This document shows positions 40,196 to 48,845 of a stretch of DNA of 58,684 nucleotides, piece after piece (position 1 is the first letter of the stretch; the number at the start of each line of letters is the position of its first letter). Under the pieces are notes generated by a model. The model saw only the letters and a program-made list of their open reading frames with translations, did no database searches and had not been told where the DNA came from. The position numbers were made by a program, and so were the translations under genes. The stretch comes from a virus. Location of the stretch: positions 1-58,684 of the IMG/VR virus record IMGVR_UViG_3300013372_002058; one strand, written 5' to 3'.

Positions 40196-40717
40196 ATGCC
40201 AGCAAAAGGAAGTAGAGCTTTTACAAGTTTAACCCCAGAAGATCAATGGGCTATGGCTAATGGGGTGTCTTCGCCTAACGGTGGAGGTTGGAAAAACCAA
40301 TGGAACACTAACGATATTGATAATGAATTTTCTATGATGGGGCCAAGCCAACAGGCGACTTTGCTTCAATCTATGAACCAACATAGGCAAAGGATTTATA
40401 GTCAACAACAGCAATACGATAATAATCAAAAAAGTAAAGCTGCTGCAGACGCTGCAAAAGCTGCTGCAGACGCTGCAAAAGCTCCAACAACACCCGGAGG
40501 AGCACCGTTGCCAATTCCAACCGTACAAGAACGCATGACAAGAATGGGTGCAGCAGTGCAAAAAGGTATTGACAAAGGTTCAATAGGTGCGAATCAGATG
40601 CAAGATAAGTTTAAGTATAAAGTACCGGGTACAACTCCAGCAACACCAGTGACCAACCCTGTTCCTGTCCCTATGCCTAAAAAAAACACACTAGCTGGAA
40701 TGACAAGACTTACATAA
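40196..40717 (+). CDS. Paralogue of the 237-aa protein, 173 aa
   Basis: The order is the same as in 38030-38743: WAMANGV, then NDIDNEFS, a helix rich in Gln and Ala (AAADAAKAAADAAKA is a short tandem), and the conserved C-terminal module IPTVQERM...NTLAGMTRLT. AAGGAGTTTT precedes the ATG. Function unknown. Confidence 0.7.
   Translation: MPAKGSRAFTSLTPEDQWAMANGVSSPNGGGWKNQWNTNDIDNEFSMMGPSQQATLLQSMNQHRQRIYSQQQQYDNNQKSKAAADAAKAAADAAKAPTTPGGAPLPIPTVQERMTRMGAAVQKGIDKGSIGANQMQDKFKYKVPGTTPATPVTNPVPVPMPKKNTLAGMTRLT
40484..40717 (+). repeat. Duplicated C-terminal coding module, copy 2
   Basis: See 38519-38743. The two differ mostly at third codon positions, plus a few changes near the end. Confidence 0.85.
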
Positions 40718-40728
40718 GGATATTATTA

Positions 40729-40842
40729 ATGCAAAATTTTCCTAACAGTAGTGTTCTTTACGAAATGCTAATTAATGCTTTAGGACAACAGCCTGTTGCT
40801 CCCGGAGATCCACCACCACTACCTAAGCCTCCAGAAAGTTAA
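40729..40842 (+). CDS. Small Pro-rich peptide, 37 aa
   Basis: ATG at 40729 preceded by AAGGA; the product has a helical first half (SSVLYEMLINALG) and a Pro-rich end (PPPLPKPPES). It fits exactly between two genes of the operon. Likely real, but too short for a family call. Confidence 0.5.
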   Translation: MQNFPNSSVLYEMLINALGQQPVAPGDPPPLPKPPES

Positions 40843-40867
40843 TTTTAAATTTTAACATAGGTGATAC

Positions 40868-42313
40868 ATGAAACCTGAAGAGCAAAATTTATTATTGCAA
40901 GCACTTGGCTATGCTGGCGAAACGCTAGATAAACCCGGAAGGTTTGCTCGTGGATTAATTAGCACTGCCCTTAATTATGCGACAGGTTATGGTCAAGCTG
41001 ATGAACAAGCTATTGGGAATATAATTCCATTTTCCGATTATTTTCAAATTACTGACCCAAAAAAAGAGCTTAATGCAAGACAGCTTTATGCACCTTCATA
41101 TGGTGGCATGAATGCTCCGGGAAGTGGTCAATTTTGGCCTAGTGTTGGTGACGCAGTTTTAGATATGGCTACAGATCCAACAAGTTATATGAGCTTAGGT
41201 ATAGTGCCAGCTGTTAAAACTGGGATTGCTGGTGTAAAAGCTGTTCCTAAATTAATGGGTTTTGGTGCTAAAGCTGCCCCAGATATTATGTCTGCAGCTT
41301 CTAAAGTAGTACCTGATGCTGTTACAGTTGCTTCTAAACTTTCTCCATCTGTTGTCCCTACGCTTGAGTCAACTAGTAAAAGTTTTGGTGATGTATCTAG
41401 TGCTGGTGTTAATGCAATGGAGACCATATCTGGGCTTAGAAGTAATTCTTTAGGTTCTAGTTCGTCTGACACATTTACAAACAGTATGAAAGATTTTCCT
41501 TATGGCGATTTGTTAAAAAAAATTGAACCTGAAGTTGTTCCTGTTATAAAACCTACTTCAATAATTGATGATTATAAACCTCTTATGTATGATTTTAGTG
41601 ATAACTATTATAAAGCTGCAGCTAACGCAGTACCTAGTACACCAAAAGTTGGTCCAACGGCTGATATGATAGCGGACCTAATGCTTAAGACTCCTGAAAA
41701 TTCTTTTGATTATGCTAAGTATCTTAATGATGCATCTGCATACTCTCAAGATTTAGGCAAGTTAGACCCTGCCACTGGTACTATGGGTTCATTTGCTAGC
41801 CTGACAAATCAAGCTCCAGACATTGGCAGAATAACAGATTTTTCCACACCAAATAGTGCTACATTTGGTAACGCCTCTTCTAAAGCAGGTATAGATGATA
41901 TATCTAAAACTATTGATAACATGGACCTGTCTATACTTAATAAGATTCCTCTTGATGCTGCAAGTGATACTACTAAAGCTTTTGATTATGGTTCAGGTCT
42001 AGGAAACAACATTGTTGGTAAAAGTTTTGATGATATAAATGCAGAAGCAGCAGCAGTAGCAGCAGCAGAAGTAGTAGCACCTGCAGCAAAAGCAGCTAGG
42101 ACTTGGGCTGGACTTGGTGTGGAAACTGCTTCTGGCATAGCAAACAAGGTGGGAAATATATCAGAGCAATCATATGAAAATGCAGGAAGATTTATTAGGA
42201 ATGCTGTTCCAGATCAGCAATCTCTAGCAGAGCAAAGAGGACAAATGCAAAGTACGCCTAGTCCAAATAATCCAAATAGAATGATAAGTCCTGAAGATCC
42301 TTATGGTTGGTAA
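40868..42313 (+). CDS. Ejection-type protein with N-terminal module shared with the 1412-aa protein, 481 aa
   Basis: The N-terminal 115 residues contain LDKPGRFARGL, NIIPFSDYF and DMATDPTSYMSLG, in the same order as in the 1412-aa protein at 8211 (LDKYSGARAVRG, IIPFSD, EIALDPTTYLTLG). The rest is Ser/Ala/Asp-rich with no match. It may be a short paralogue that uses the module for targeting into the capsid. No strong ribosome-binding site (ATAGGTG). Confidence 0.7.
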   Translation: MKPEEQNLLLQALGYAGETLDKPGRFARGLISTALNYATGYGQADEQAIGNIIPFSDYFQITDPKKELNARQLYAPSYGGMNAPGSGQFWPSVGDAVLDMATDPTSYMSLGIVPAVKTGIAGVKAVPKLMGFGAKAAPDIMSAASKVVPDAVTVASKLSPSVVPTLESTSKSFGDVSSAGVNAMETISGLRSNSLGSSSSDTFTNSMKDFPYGDLLKKIEPEVVPVIKPTSIIDDYKPLMYDFSDNYYKAAANAVPSTPKVGPTADMIADLMLKTPENSFDYAKYLNDASAYSQDLGKLDPATGTMGSFASLTNQAPDIGRITDFSTPNSATFGNASSKAGIDDISKTIDNMDLSILNKIPLDAASDTTKAFDYGSGLGNNIVGKSFDDINAEAAAVAAAEVVAPAAKAARTWAGLGVETASGIANKVGNISEQSYENAGRFIRNAVPDQQSLAEQRGQMQSTPSPNNPNRMISPEDPYGW

Positions 42314-42333
42314 TTAATTTAATGGAGATAAAA

Positions 42334-42831
42334 ATGAGCCTAAGTTTTTATGACGAAATGATTTCCTCTGGTGTTTCTCCTAAACTCGCTGACATGCTTG
42401 CTTCACGGACTCCTCCCGGAGCAAGCACGGACAGAGAGTTTCTTCATGGTCATTGCAACGGCAATCAATTTGAAGGTGCTCCGAACATGGGCGATTACTA
42501 TCAGTCCTATGCAAAGAAAGCTGGAATAAGCACCAAAGGAAAGATATACCTAAGCAGCCTTGCAAACTTTCCCGGAGACCCTAAAGCTTGGGTGTCAGAC
42601 AGAGCGCATGCAGCCAAGGTTATTGATGAGAACGGTTGGGGTGCTGAAGGAGCTATCTCTAGGAAAGTTAAGAAAGTTTCCGAAAGATTTAATAAAGATG
42701 TGGCAGATGACATCGTGCTTGAAAATGCTGAAAAACGCATGGGTAGCCAAGTTCTTTCTAAGAAAGAAAAGATAGACCTAATCCATAAGACAAGATCCTC
42801 ATTAAAGAAGGTTGTCAAAAATGGCAGATAA
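42334..42831 (+). CDS. Hypothetical protein, 165 aa
   Basis: A basic C-terminal half (KVKKVSERFNKDVADD...KKVVKNG) and an N-terminal SFYDEMISSGVSPKLADMLASR helix. No family. GGAGAT precedes the ATG at 42334. It overlaps the next gene by 11 bp. Confidence 0.65.
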   Translation: MSLSFYDEMISSGVSPKLADMLASRTPPGASTDREFLHGHCNGNQFEGAPNMGDYYQSYAKKAGISTKGKIYLSSLANFPGDPKAWVSDRAHAAKVIDENGWGAEGAISRKVKKVSERFNKDVADDIVLENAEKRMGSQVLSKKEKIDLIHKTRSSLKKVVKNGR

Positions 42832-43273
42832 TGTTATTCTCAATCCCGGCGAAGGCGGGGATACGATAGGCGCAGACGATGTAGGTGGAGTCAAGTATGT
42901 AGTTGACAAAATTGCTTATGGTCCAGACGGATCAATAACTTTAGTCAGCCTTGCTTCTGGACTCCCGATCAACTTAGTTAAATCTGTATCGTCAGCAGTT
43001 GTGACTGGCAGTAAATCTACAACAGCTAATACAGCTGTAGCTTTGGTTGCCAGCTCGACTCCTACAACTAGGGGAATTATTGTCAAAAGTGCCAATGCTA
43101 ATTCAGAAAATGTTTATGTTGGGCCATCTACTGTAACGCCCGGAACAACTTCTGCTACAGATGGTTTTGAGCTGTACGCTGGTGAGAGCATGACGATTCC
43201 AATTGACGATGTTTCTAAGGTCTATGTAAATTCGACCTTCTCAGGGATGAAAGTTTTTTGGACCATGGTATAA
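42821..43273 (+). CDS. Beta-rich virion protein, 150 aa
   Basis: A small beta-sandwich-like protein (TTRGIIVKSANANSENVYVGPSTVT; FELYAGESMTIPIDDVSKVYVNS). This pattern of 'exposed value with position and unit' is common in small phage head or fibre-associated proteins. No named family. Starts inside the end of the previous gene. Confidence 0.65.
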   Translation: MADNVILNPGEGGDTIGADDVGGVKYVVDKIAYGPDGSITLVSLASGLPINLVKSVSSAVVTGSKSTTANTAVALVASSTPTTRGIIVKSANANSENVYVGPSTVTPGTTSATDGFELYAGESMTIPIDDVSKVYVNSTFSGMKVFWTMV

Positions 43274-43276
43274 AAA

Positions 43277-43564
43277 ATGAACCTGATTCATCAGCCAAAA
43301 ATATCAATTAAAAAGTTTACTGGCGCAGGTTATGTACCTACAGCGTCACAGCTAGGTATAGGCGAATTAGGCGTTAACTCGACAGATTCAAGGGTCTATA
43401 CAAAAAATCAATCTGGGGTCGTTGTAGATGTTGGTGGTAGTGGTTCTATTTCGTCACTTACTGATGTTCAGTTGACAAGCCTAGCAAACGATAATTTTCT
43501 TCAGTACAACACTGCTGCTTCTAAATGGGTAAATTCATCTGCTTTAGATGGCGGTAATTTTTAA
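43277..43564 (+). CDS. Short tail-fibre-like protein, 95 aa
   Basis: The segment SQLGIGELGVNSTDSRVYTKNQSG is the usual N-terminal fibre motif 'GELAVN..D..ly.k'. The rest is short. It is followed by two larger fibre genes that begin with the same motif. Confidence 0.65.
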   Translation: MNLIHQPKISIKKFTGAGYVPTASQLGIGELGVNSTDSRVYTKNQSGVVVDVGGSGSISSLTDVQLTSLANDNFLQYNTAASKWVNSSALDGGNF

Positions 43565-43576
43565 AAAGGAATAGCT

Positions 43577-44527
43577 ATGGCAAATACAATTAGGATTAAG
43601 CGTAGGTCTTCTGCAGGTGCAGCAGGTGCTCCGTCAACTTTAGCTCCTGCCGAGCTTGCATATTCGGAAGTAGACAATATTCTATATTATGGGTTTGGAG
43701 ATGCTGGAACAGGAGTGTCTTCTACTGTTGTTCCTATTGCTGGAACAGGTTCTTTTGTAACCACCACTACAACACAGACTGTATCTGGGGCTAAGACATT
43801 CTCCAACATTACTATTACTGGTGGTTCAGTAACTGGCATAACAGATTTAGCAATAGCTGACGGTGGTACTGGAGCGTCAACTGCAGCTACAGCAAGAGCA
43901 AATCTTCTTCCTACTTTTGCTGGCAATGCTGGTAAGGTTTTACTTGTAAACGCTGGCGCTACAGATGTCGAGTATGTAACTCCTAACCCCGGAACAGTAA
44001 TCTCTATAGGCATGACTGTTCCTAGCATTATGTCTGTTTCTGGTTCGCCAATTACTTCGACTGGCACATTAGCTGTAACTTTAGCAACGCAGACAATGAA
44101 TACTATCTTTGCTGGTCCTTCAACGGGATCAGCTGCTGTTCCAACCTTTAGGTCTTTAGTAGCTGCTGATATTCCATCGTTATCTTACTTGCCTTTAGCT
44201 GGCGGTACAGTTTCAGGAGCTTTAACCGTAACTGGGGATTTAACAGTTTCTGGCACTACAACTACAGTTAATTCTAGTACACTTGCTGTGGCAGATAAAA
44301 ATATTGAGCTTGCTTATGGGTCTACTACCGAGGCAGCAGCAACGGGTGGCGGTATTACTTTGCATGGTCTTACTGATCATACAATTATCTATACAACCGG
44401 GACTTCCTCATGGGATTTTTCTGAACATGTTAACCTAGTTACTGGAAAAGCATTTAAAATTAACGGCACAACCGTTCTTTCTGCAACGGCACTTGATGGT
44501 GTAATTGTCGATGGGGGTACATTTTAG
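43577..44527 (+). CDS. Tail fibre protein, 316 aa
   Basis: The N-terminus (APAELAYSEVDNILYYG) has the fibre attachment motif, followed by Gly/Thr-rich repeats (TTTTQTVSGAKTFS, ADGGTGASTAATARANL, GALTVTGDLTVSGTTTTVNS) that are typical of trimeric beta-helical fibres. The final residues again resemble the end of the 95-aa gene (LDGVIVDGGTF versus LDGGNF). It overlaps the next gene by one base (TAGTG). Confidence 0.85.
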   Translation: MANTIRIKRRSSAGAAGAPSTLAPAELAYSEVDNILYYGFGDAGTGVSSTVVPIAGTGSFVTTTTTQTVSGAKTFSNITITGGSVTGITDLAIADGGTGASTAATARANLLPTFAGNAGKVLLVNAGATDVEYVTPNPGTVISIGMTVPSIMSVSGSPITSTGTLAVTLATQTMNTIFAGPSTGSAAVPTFRSLVAADIPSLSYLPLAGGTVSGALTVTGDLTVSGTTTTVNSSTLAVADKNIELAYGSTTEAAATGGGITLHGLTDHTIIYTTGTSSWDFSEHVNLVTGKAFKINGTTVLSATALDGVIVDGGTF

Positions 44528-46602
44528 TGGCTAACATAATAAAGCCAAAAAGATCATATACAGCTTCTTCTGTTCCGGCAGCTACTTCGGCTGGAGAAAT
44601 GGCTGTCAATGTAACTGATGGTAAAATATGGGTTACTAATGCAGCAGGTACAGCTCAAGTTTTGGTGTCTTCTTTAGCTTTTTCTGATCATACTGGAACA
44701 GTATCAAATGCTCAGTTAAGCACTACTGCTGTAACTGCTGGTTCGTACACAAATAGTAATATTACTGTCAATGCCCAAGGAAGAATAACTGCTGCTTCTA
44801 GTGGGACTGCATCTGGAACAGTAACATCAATTGCAACCACTTCCCCAATAACAGGTGGAACAATAACCGGAACTGGCACAATTGGAATAAATGCAGCAAG
44901 TGCAAACACAGCTTCTTATGTTGTACAGCGAGATGCTTCTGGAGACTTTAGTGCTGGCAAAATAACGCTTGGAGGTTCTGGTTCAAGCACTTTGGCCCAA
45001 TTGACTTTTTCTGGATCGACTAATAACTGGATTGATTTAGGAACAAACGGATACGCAGCACCAGCATTTACAACTCGAAGTGTTGGTACAAAAGTTGTTT
45101 TTTATAAAGACCTTGGTGCATCATCCACTGATTATGCTGCTGGTATTGAATTGAATGCATTATGGTTTTCCATACCAGCAGCAACTTCAGACAGAGCATT
45201 TAAATTTTATGGTGGAACGACTAATATAGCCAGTTTGGCTGGTGATGGTAATTTTTCTGCAAACAAAAAAATTACTGGCGAAACTCTAAGTTCTACCGTA
45301 GCTATTGGCACAGCACCGATTACTGTAACATCAACTACACAGGTTACTAATTTAAACGCTTCCTTGCTCGAAGGTTATTCCACGGCTACTGCAAATACAG
45401 TTAGCACTATAGTACGCAGAGATGCTTCTGGAAACTTTGCTGCTGGAACTATTACCGCAGCGTTAACAGGGAACGCATCAACCGCAACTAGTCTCTCTGG
45501 CGGTGGTGCTGGTCAAGTTCCGTACAACACAGGATCTGGTGCAACAAGTTTTCTTGCAGCGGGAACAGCAGGGCAAGTATTACAATCCAATGCAACATCT
45601 GCCCCTACATGGACAAGCAGAGTTAATTACACGGCTAGTTCATCTGCACCTTCAAGCCCTGCTGTTGGAGATCATTGGTACGACACAGACGATGCAGCGT
45701 TGTTAGTTTACATAAATGACGGAAACACCTCTCAATGGGTTGAAGCTGGAAGCCCTAGTGTTGGTGCTGGTGCTATACAGTCTAATGGTAGGCTTACTTT
45801 AGAGTCTGGAGTTCCTGTTTCGTCAACAGACCAGACAGCTAAGACTGCTGTTTACTACACTCCATACAACGGAAATATTCTTAGCCTTTATAACGGTACA
45901 AATTGGAATGCTTATACCTTTGCTGAGTTGTCGCTAGCTTTAGGGACTTTAACATCTGGAAAGAATTATGATATTTTTGCGTATGTTAGCGGAAGCACAG
46001 TAACTCTTGAATTGAGTACAGCTTGGACAAGCGACACAGTAAGAGCAGATGCTATCTCGCTTCTTAATGGGGTTTACATTAAGACATCAAACAATACTAG
46101 AAGATACTTAGGAACATTTAGGACTACAGCTACTACGACAACAGAGGATAGCATTACAAAAAGATTTTTATGGAGCATGCACAATCAAACACAAAGGCCA
46201 GTACAAAGGTTTGAGTCTACCGCAAGTTGGACTTATCAGGCTACAACTTGGAGATATGTAAACAATAGTTCTTTAAACAGAATAGAATGCGTGTTTGGAT
46301 TGCCATCTTTGTTGGATTTAAAAGCATCTGGTTTTTTTAGTGCTGGAACAACTATGCAAGGATCTAGAATTTCTATTGGTGAAGATTCAAGTTCTTCAGC
46401 GTCATCTAATTGTAATATACCTGATGGAGCAACTACTGCTAATGGTTATGTTGGAACTACTGCTTTTTTAACAATGAACCCAACATCTGGATATCACTAT
46501 TATTCTTGGCTTGAGAGTGCTTATACTGGTGTTGCTTCAACTTTTTATGGTGATGGTGGTGGATATAGAAGAACGGGTATAAGCGGTTGTGTAATTAATT
46601 AG
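44527..46602 (+). CDS. Receptor-binding tail fibre, 691 aa
   Basis: A GTG start overlapping the stop of the previous fibre. N-terminal motif SAGEMAVNVTDGKIWVTN, then repeated 'VVQRDASGDFSAGKI' and 'IVRRDASGNFAAGTI' shaft units, and a C-terminal domain of about 270 residues that is shared with the next gene (RLTLESGVPV, YYTPYNGN, TRRYLGTFR). The C-terminal domain is likely the receptor-binding tip. Confidence 0.85.
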   Translation: MANIIKPKRSYTASSVPAATSAGEMAVNVTDGKIWVTNAAGTAQVLVSSLAFSDHTGTVSNAQLSTTAVTAGSYTNSNITVNAQGRITAASSGTASGTVTSIATTSPITGGTITGTGTIGINAASANTASYVVQRDASGDFSAGKITLGGSGSSTLAQLTFSGSTNNWIDLGTNGYAAPAFTTRSVGTKVVFYKDLGASSTDYAAGIELNALWFSIPAATSDRAFKFYGGTTNIASLAGDGNFSANKKITGETLSSTVAIGTAPITVTSTTQVTNLNASLLEGYSTATANTVSTIVRRDASGNFAAGTITAALTGNASTATSLSGGGAGQVPYNTGSGATSFLAAGTAGQVLQSNATSAPTWTSRVNYTASSSAPSSPAVGDHWYDTDDAALLVYINDGNTSQWVEAGSPSVGAGAIQSNGRLTLESGVPVSSTDQTAKTAVYYTPYNGNILSLYNGTNWNAYTFAELSLALGTLTSGKNYDIFAYVSGSTVTLELSTAWTSDTVRADAISLLNGVYIKTSNNTRRYLGTFRTTATTTTEDSITKRFLWSMHNQTQRPVQRFESTASWTYQATTWRYVNNSSLNRIECVFGLPSLLDLKASGFFSAGTTMQGSRISIGEDSSSSASSNCNIPDGATTANGYVGTTAFLTMNPTSGYHYYSWLESAYTGVASTFYGDGGGYRRTGISGCVIN

Positions 46603-46610
46603 GAGTAATA

Positions 46611-47498
46611 ATGCCAGTTGACTTTCCAGCATCCCCTGCAACAAACCAAATCTACTCTTATAACAATAAGTCGTGGACATGGAACGGTTCGGCATGGCTA
46701 TCTGCCCAACCTTCTGTTTCAATTGGCAACACTTTTTCTTCTGGCAGGTTAACTCTTAGTTCTGGTGTTCCTGTTACTACATCAGATGTAAGCTCTACTA
46801 CAATTTACTACACTCCTTACAATGGGAACATGATTAGCCTTTATGACGGAGCAAGTTGGTCTTCTTTTGCTTTTACAGAAAGAAGTTTAGCTTTATCTGG
46901 CTTAAGCACTATTAACTATGATGTTTTTATTTACAACAATTCAGGAACATTGACATTAGAGCTAGCTGCATGGTCTTCTAGCACCGCAAGAGCTACGGCA
47001 TTAGTTTTAACTAATGGGGTGTATTTAAAATCTGGAGCTTTAACTAGAAGATATCTAGGAACTTTTAGAGCTACTGGTGGAAACACTACTGCAAGCAGCA
47101 AAAATAACAGATTGTTATGGAACTTAAATAATCAAGTAGAGCTTCCAGTTCATCAAGATACTTACACCACTTATGCATACACCGGGCACACTTACACCAC
47201 AGCAGCATGGAGATCATGGAACAACGATTCTAATCAGAAAATCGGTTATGTAGTTGGGTTAGACCGTGGAATATCAGTAGGGTTTGGTTGTGCTTCTAGC
47301 GGATCAGCTACCAGTCAAGGTGCTGCGTGGGATGGTGGCACTCCCGGCTATGACTCAATAGATCTAGCAAACAGGGCTGGAAGAACTTACTCAACTAGAG
47401 GTACGGTGTTAGGATACCATTACATAACTATGATGGAATACGGATTATCTGGAACTAATTATATTCAAGCAATTCTTGAAGGTACTTTTTGGTGTTAG
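46611..47498 (+). CDS. Second fibre tip protein, 295 aa, paralogous to the C-terminus of the 691-aa fibre
   Basis: The N-terminus (FPASPATNQIYSYNNKSWTWNGSAW) is a common fibre adhesin motif. Then follow RLTLSSGVPV, YYTPYNGNMISLYDG, NGVYLKSGALTRRYLGTFR, parallel to the last part of the fibre at 44527. The final 100 residues differ. It could be an alternative or auxiliary tip. Confidence 0.8.
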   Translation: MPVDFPASPATNQIYSYNNKSWTWNGSAWLSAQPSVSIGNTFSSGRLTLSSGVPVTTSDVSSTTIYYTPYNGNMISLYDGASWSSFAFTERSLALSGLSTINYDVFIYNNSGTLTLELAAWSSSTARATALVLTNGVYLKSGALTRRYLGTFRATGGNTTASSKNNRLLWNLNNQVELPVHQDTYTTYAYTGHTYTTAAWRSWNNDSNQKIGYVVGLDRGISVGFGCASSGSATSQGAAWDGGTPGYDSIDLANRAGRTYSTRGTVLGYHYITMMEYGLSGTNYIQAILEGTFWC

Positions 47499-47519
47499 GC
47501 TAATTTAAAAGGAATCACA

Positions 47520-47993
47520 ATGCTAATTGTATTACACGAAAAAATTAACTCGATTGTTCCCATACAAGGAATCTCTGATAACGGTGATGGAACCTACCGT
47601 GTAGATTACATTGCAGAACCTACTGAAGAGCAATTGCTTTTAGTTAATCAAGCTATTGCTAATTATCCTCTTCTTGTTGAAAAAGAAGAAAAGTTAAAAC
47701 AGATTGATGCTGAGTGGGCAGTTTTAGAGCAAACAGGATGGGATTCTGGCCAAGGATTTAATTTGGGTATTGCTTCTTCTGATGTGGCCTTGTTAGTAGG
47801 GGTGTTTTCTCTGGCTAAAGAAGCAGCAGCAATGGGCCTCCCTATACCGTCAATTATAGCTATGAATAATTCCGTAGTTAATTTTTCAACTATAGACGAA
47901 ATGACTCTTTTGTTGCTACGATATGGTGCAGCAAGATCGCAAATGTCAGAAGAATTTGCAGCAAAACGAAGAGCAGTCAATGAGTCAATCTAG
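47520..47993 (+). CDS. Fibre-associated/assembly-like protein, 157 aa
   Basis: The position after fibres and pattern of a short N-terminal beta part (GDGTYRVDYIAEP), then a helix, then GWDSGQGFNLGIASSDVALLVGVFSLAKEA resembles small fibre-assembly or DUF4376-like proteins. AAGGAATC precedes the ATG. Moderately uncertain. Confidence 0.55.
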   Translation: MLIVLHEKINSIVPIQGISDNGDGTYRVDYIAEPTEEQLLLVNQAIANYPLLVEKEEKLKQIDAEWAVLEQTGWDSGQGFNLGIASSDVALLVGVFSLAKEAAAMGLPIPSIIAMNNSVVNFSTIDEMTLLLLRYGAARSQMSEEFAAKRRAVNESI

Positions 47994-48105
47994 GTGCGGA
48001 GATACACCTAGGTTAAATTGACGGGCTGGTCATACGGGGAAGCTTGTTGCGACTCTTAAAAAGACATTGATTTTACCGAGTCAATTAGTAACACCACAGC
48101 CCGTC
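47990..48105 (+). other. Structured intergenic region, possible RNA element
   Basis: A hairpin CTAGGTG/CACCTAG (47990-48011) is followed by a long-range stem GACGGGCTG (48020-48028) with CAGCCCGTC (48097-48105). Inside it are GACTC/GAGTC (48051 and 48078) and GTTGC/GTAAC (48046 and 48088). AATTGAC (48016) could pair with GTCAATT (48080) instead. It is not a tRNA. Function unknown; it may control the genes that follow. Confidence 0.5.
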
Positions 48106-48133
48106 TTTGTTACATACATATGGAGGCAGTTTA

Positions 48134-48838
48134 ATGATAAGAATATTTACAGCTTTAGTTATCTTTGTGTCTTGCTATTCATTAGACGCACAAGAGCCTA
48201 AAAAAAACGAGCCATACATAAAGATAGCTGAAAAAGTTGAAGCTAAAGCTGGAAGGCTTGTAAAGCTAACTGTTCAAACTAATGGTAAGATAGTCAAATG
48301 GTTCTCAGCATCAGACGAAAACGACCTTGTTGTGTCAGACACTGGGTTGTGGGCTATATTCTGCGCTACAAATCCCGGCAATTACCGTATTTTTGTTTAC
48401 ACTTCGATGAACGATATTCCTACTGACCCGCAGCTTTGCTTGGTGACGGTTGCTGGTGCTCAGCCACCACCTGTTCCACCTACTCCAGTAGATCCTGCCT
48501 CAGTGTTTGAATCAAAGCTAAAGTCTCTTATAGATGCAAACCAAAATCCTAAGAAAAATGACTCTCTTAGGTCATTGTCTTCGGTGTACTCAAAACTTTC
48601 TTCTGCATCACAAGACGAGAAGTACCAGACAATCAAAGAATTGTACGAATATGGTATAAAGATATCTTTGTCTACTTTGGCAGCTGAAGAGGTTGTTGAG
48701 GTTAGAGATTTTATCGGGTCATATCTCAATAGTTTAGCCCCAACATCTACCGAAAAAATGATAAACAAAAGTGACCGTGACTTGTTTGCTAGTGAATTTA
48801 AAATGATTGCAGATACTCTTACTAAACTCTCAAAGTGA
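48134..48838 (+). CDS. Signal-peptide protein, 234 aa
   Basis: The N-terminus MIRIFTALVIFVSCYSLDAQ is a clear signal peptide, perhaps with lipid modification at the Cys. An Ig-like or beta domain (about 28-115) follows, with the pattern 'G.lV.L......WF......L.......ifc...pGnY', then a Pro linker and a helical C-terminus. It is likely exported and may act in lysis, host-surface change or exclusion. GGAGGCAG precedes the ATG at 48134. Confidence 0.7.
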   Translation: MIRIFTALVIFVSCYSLDAQEPKKNEPYIKIAEKVEAKAGRLVKLTVQTNGKIVKWFSASDENDLVVSDTGLWAIFCATNPGNYRIFVYTSMNDIPTDPQLCLVTVAGAQPPPVPPTPVDPASVFESKLKSLIDANQNPKKNDSLRSLSSVYSKLSSASQDEKYQTIKELYEYGIKISLSTLAAEEVVEVRDFIGSYLNSLAPTSTEKMINKSDRDLFASEFKMIADTLTKLSK

Positions 48839-48845
48839 GGCTTAC

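Noticed and set aside
48020-48105. tRNA-like fold with an acceptor-like stem
   Set aside because: There is no T-loop consensus, anticodon arm or proper D-arm spacing; kept only as a structured region.
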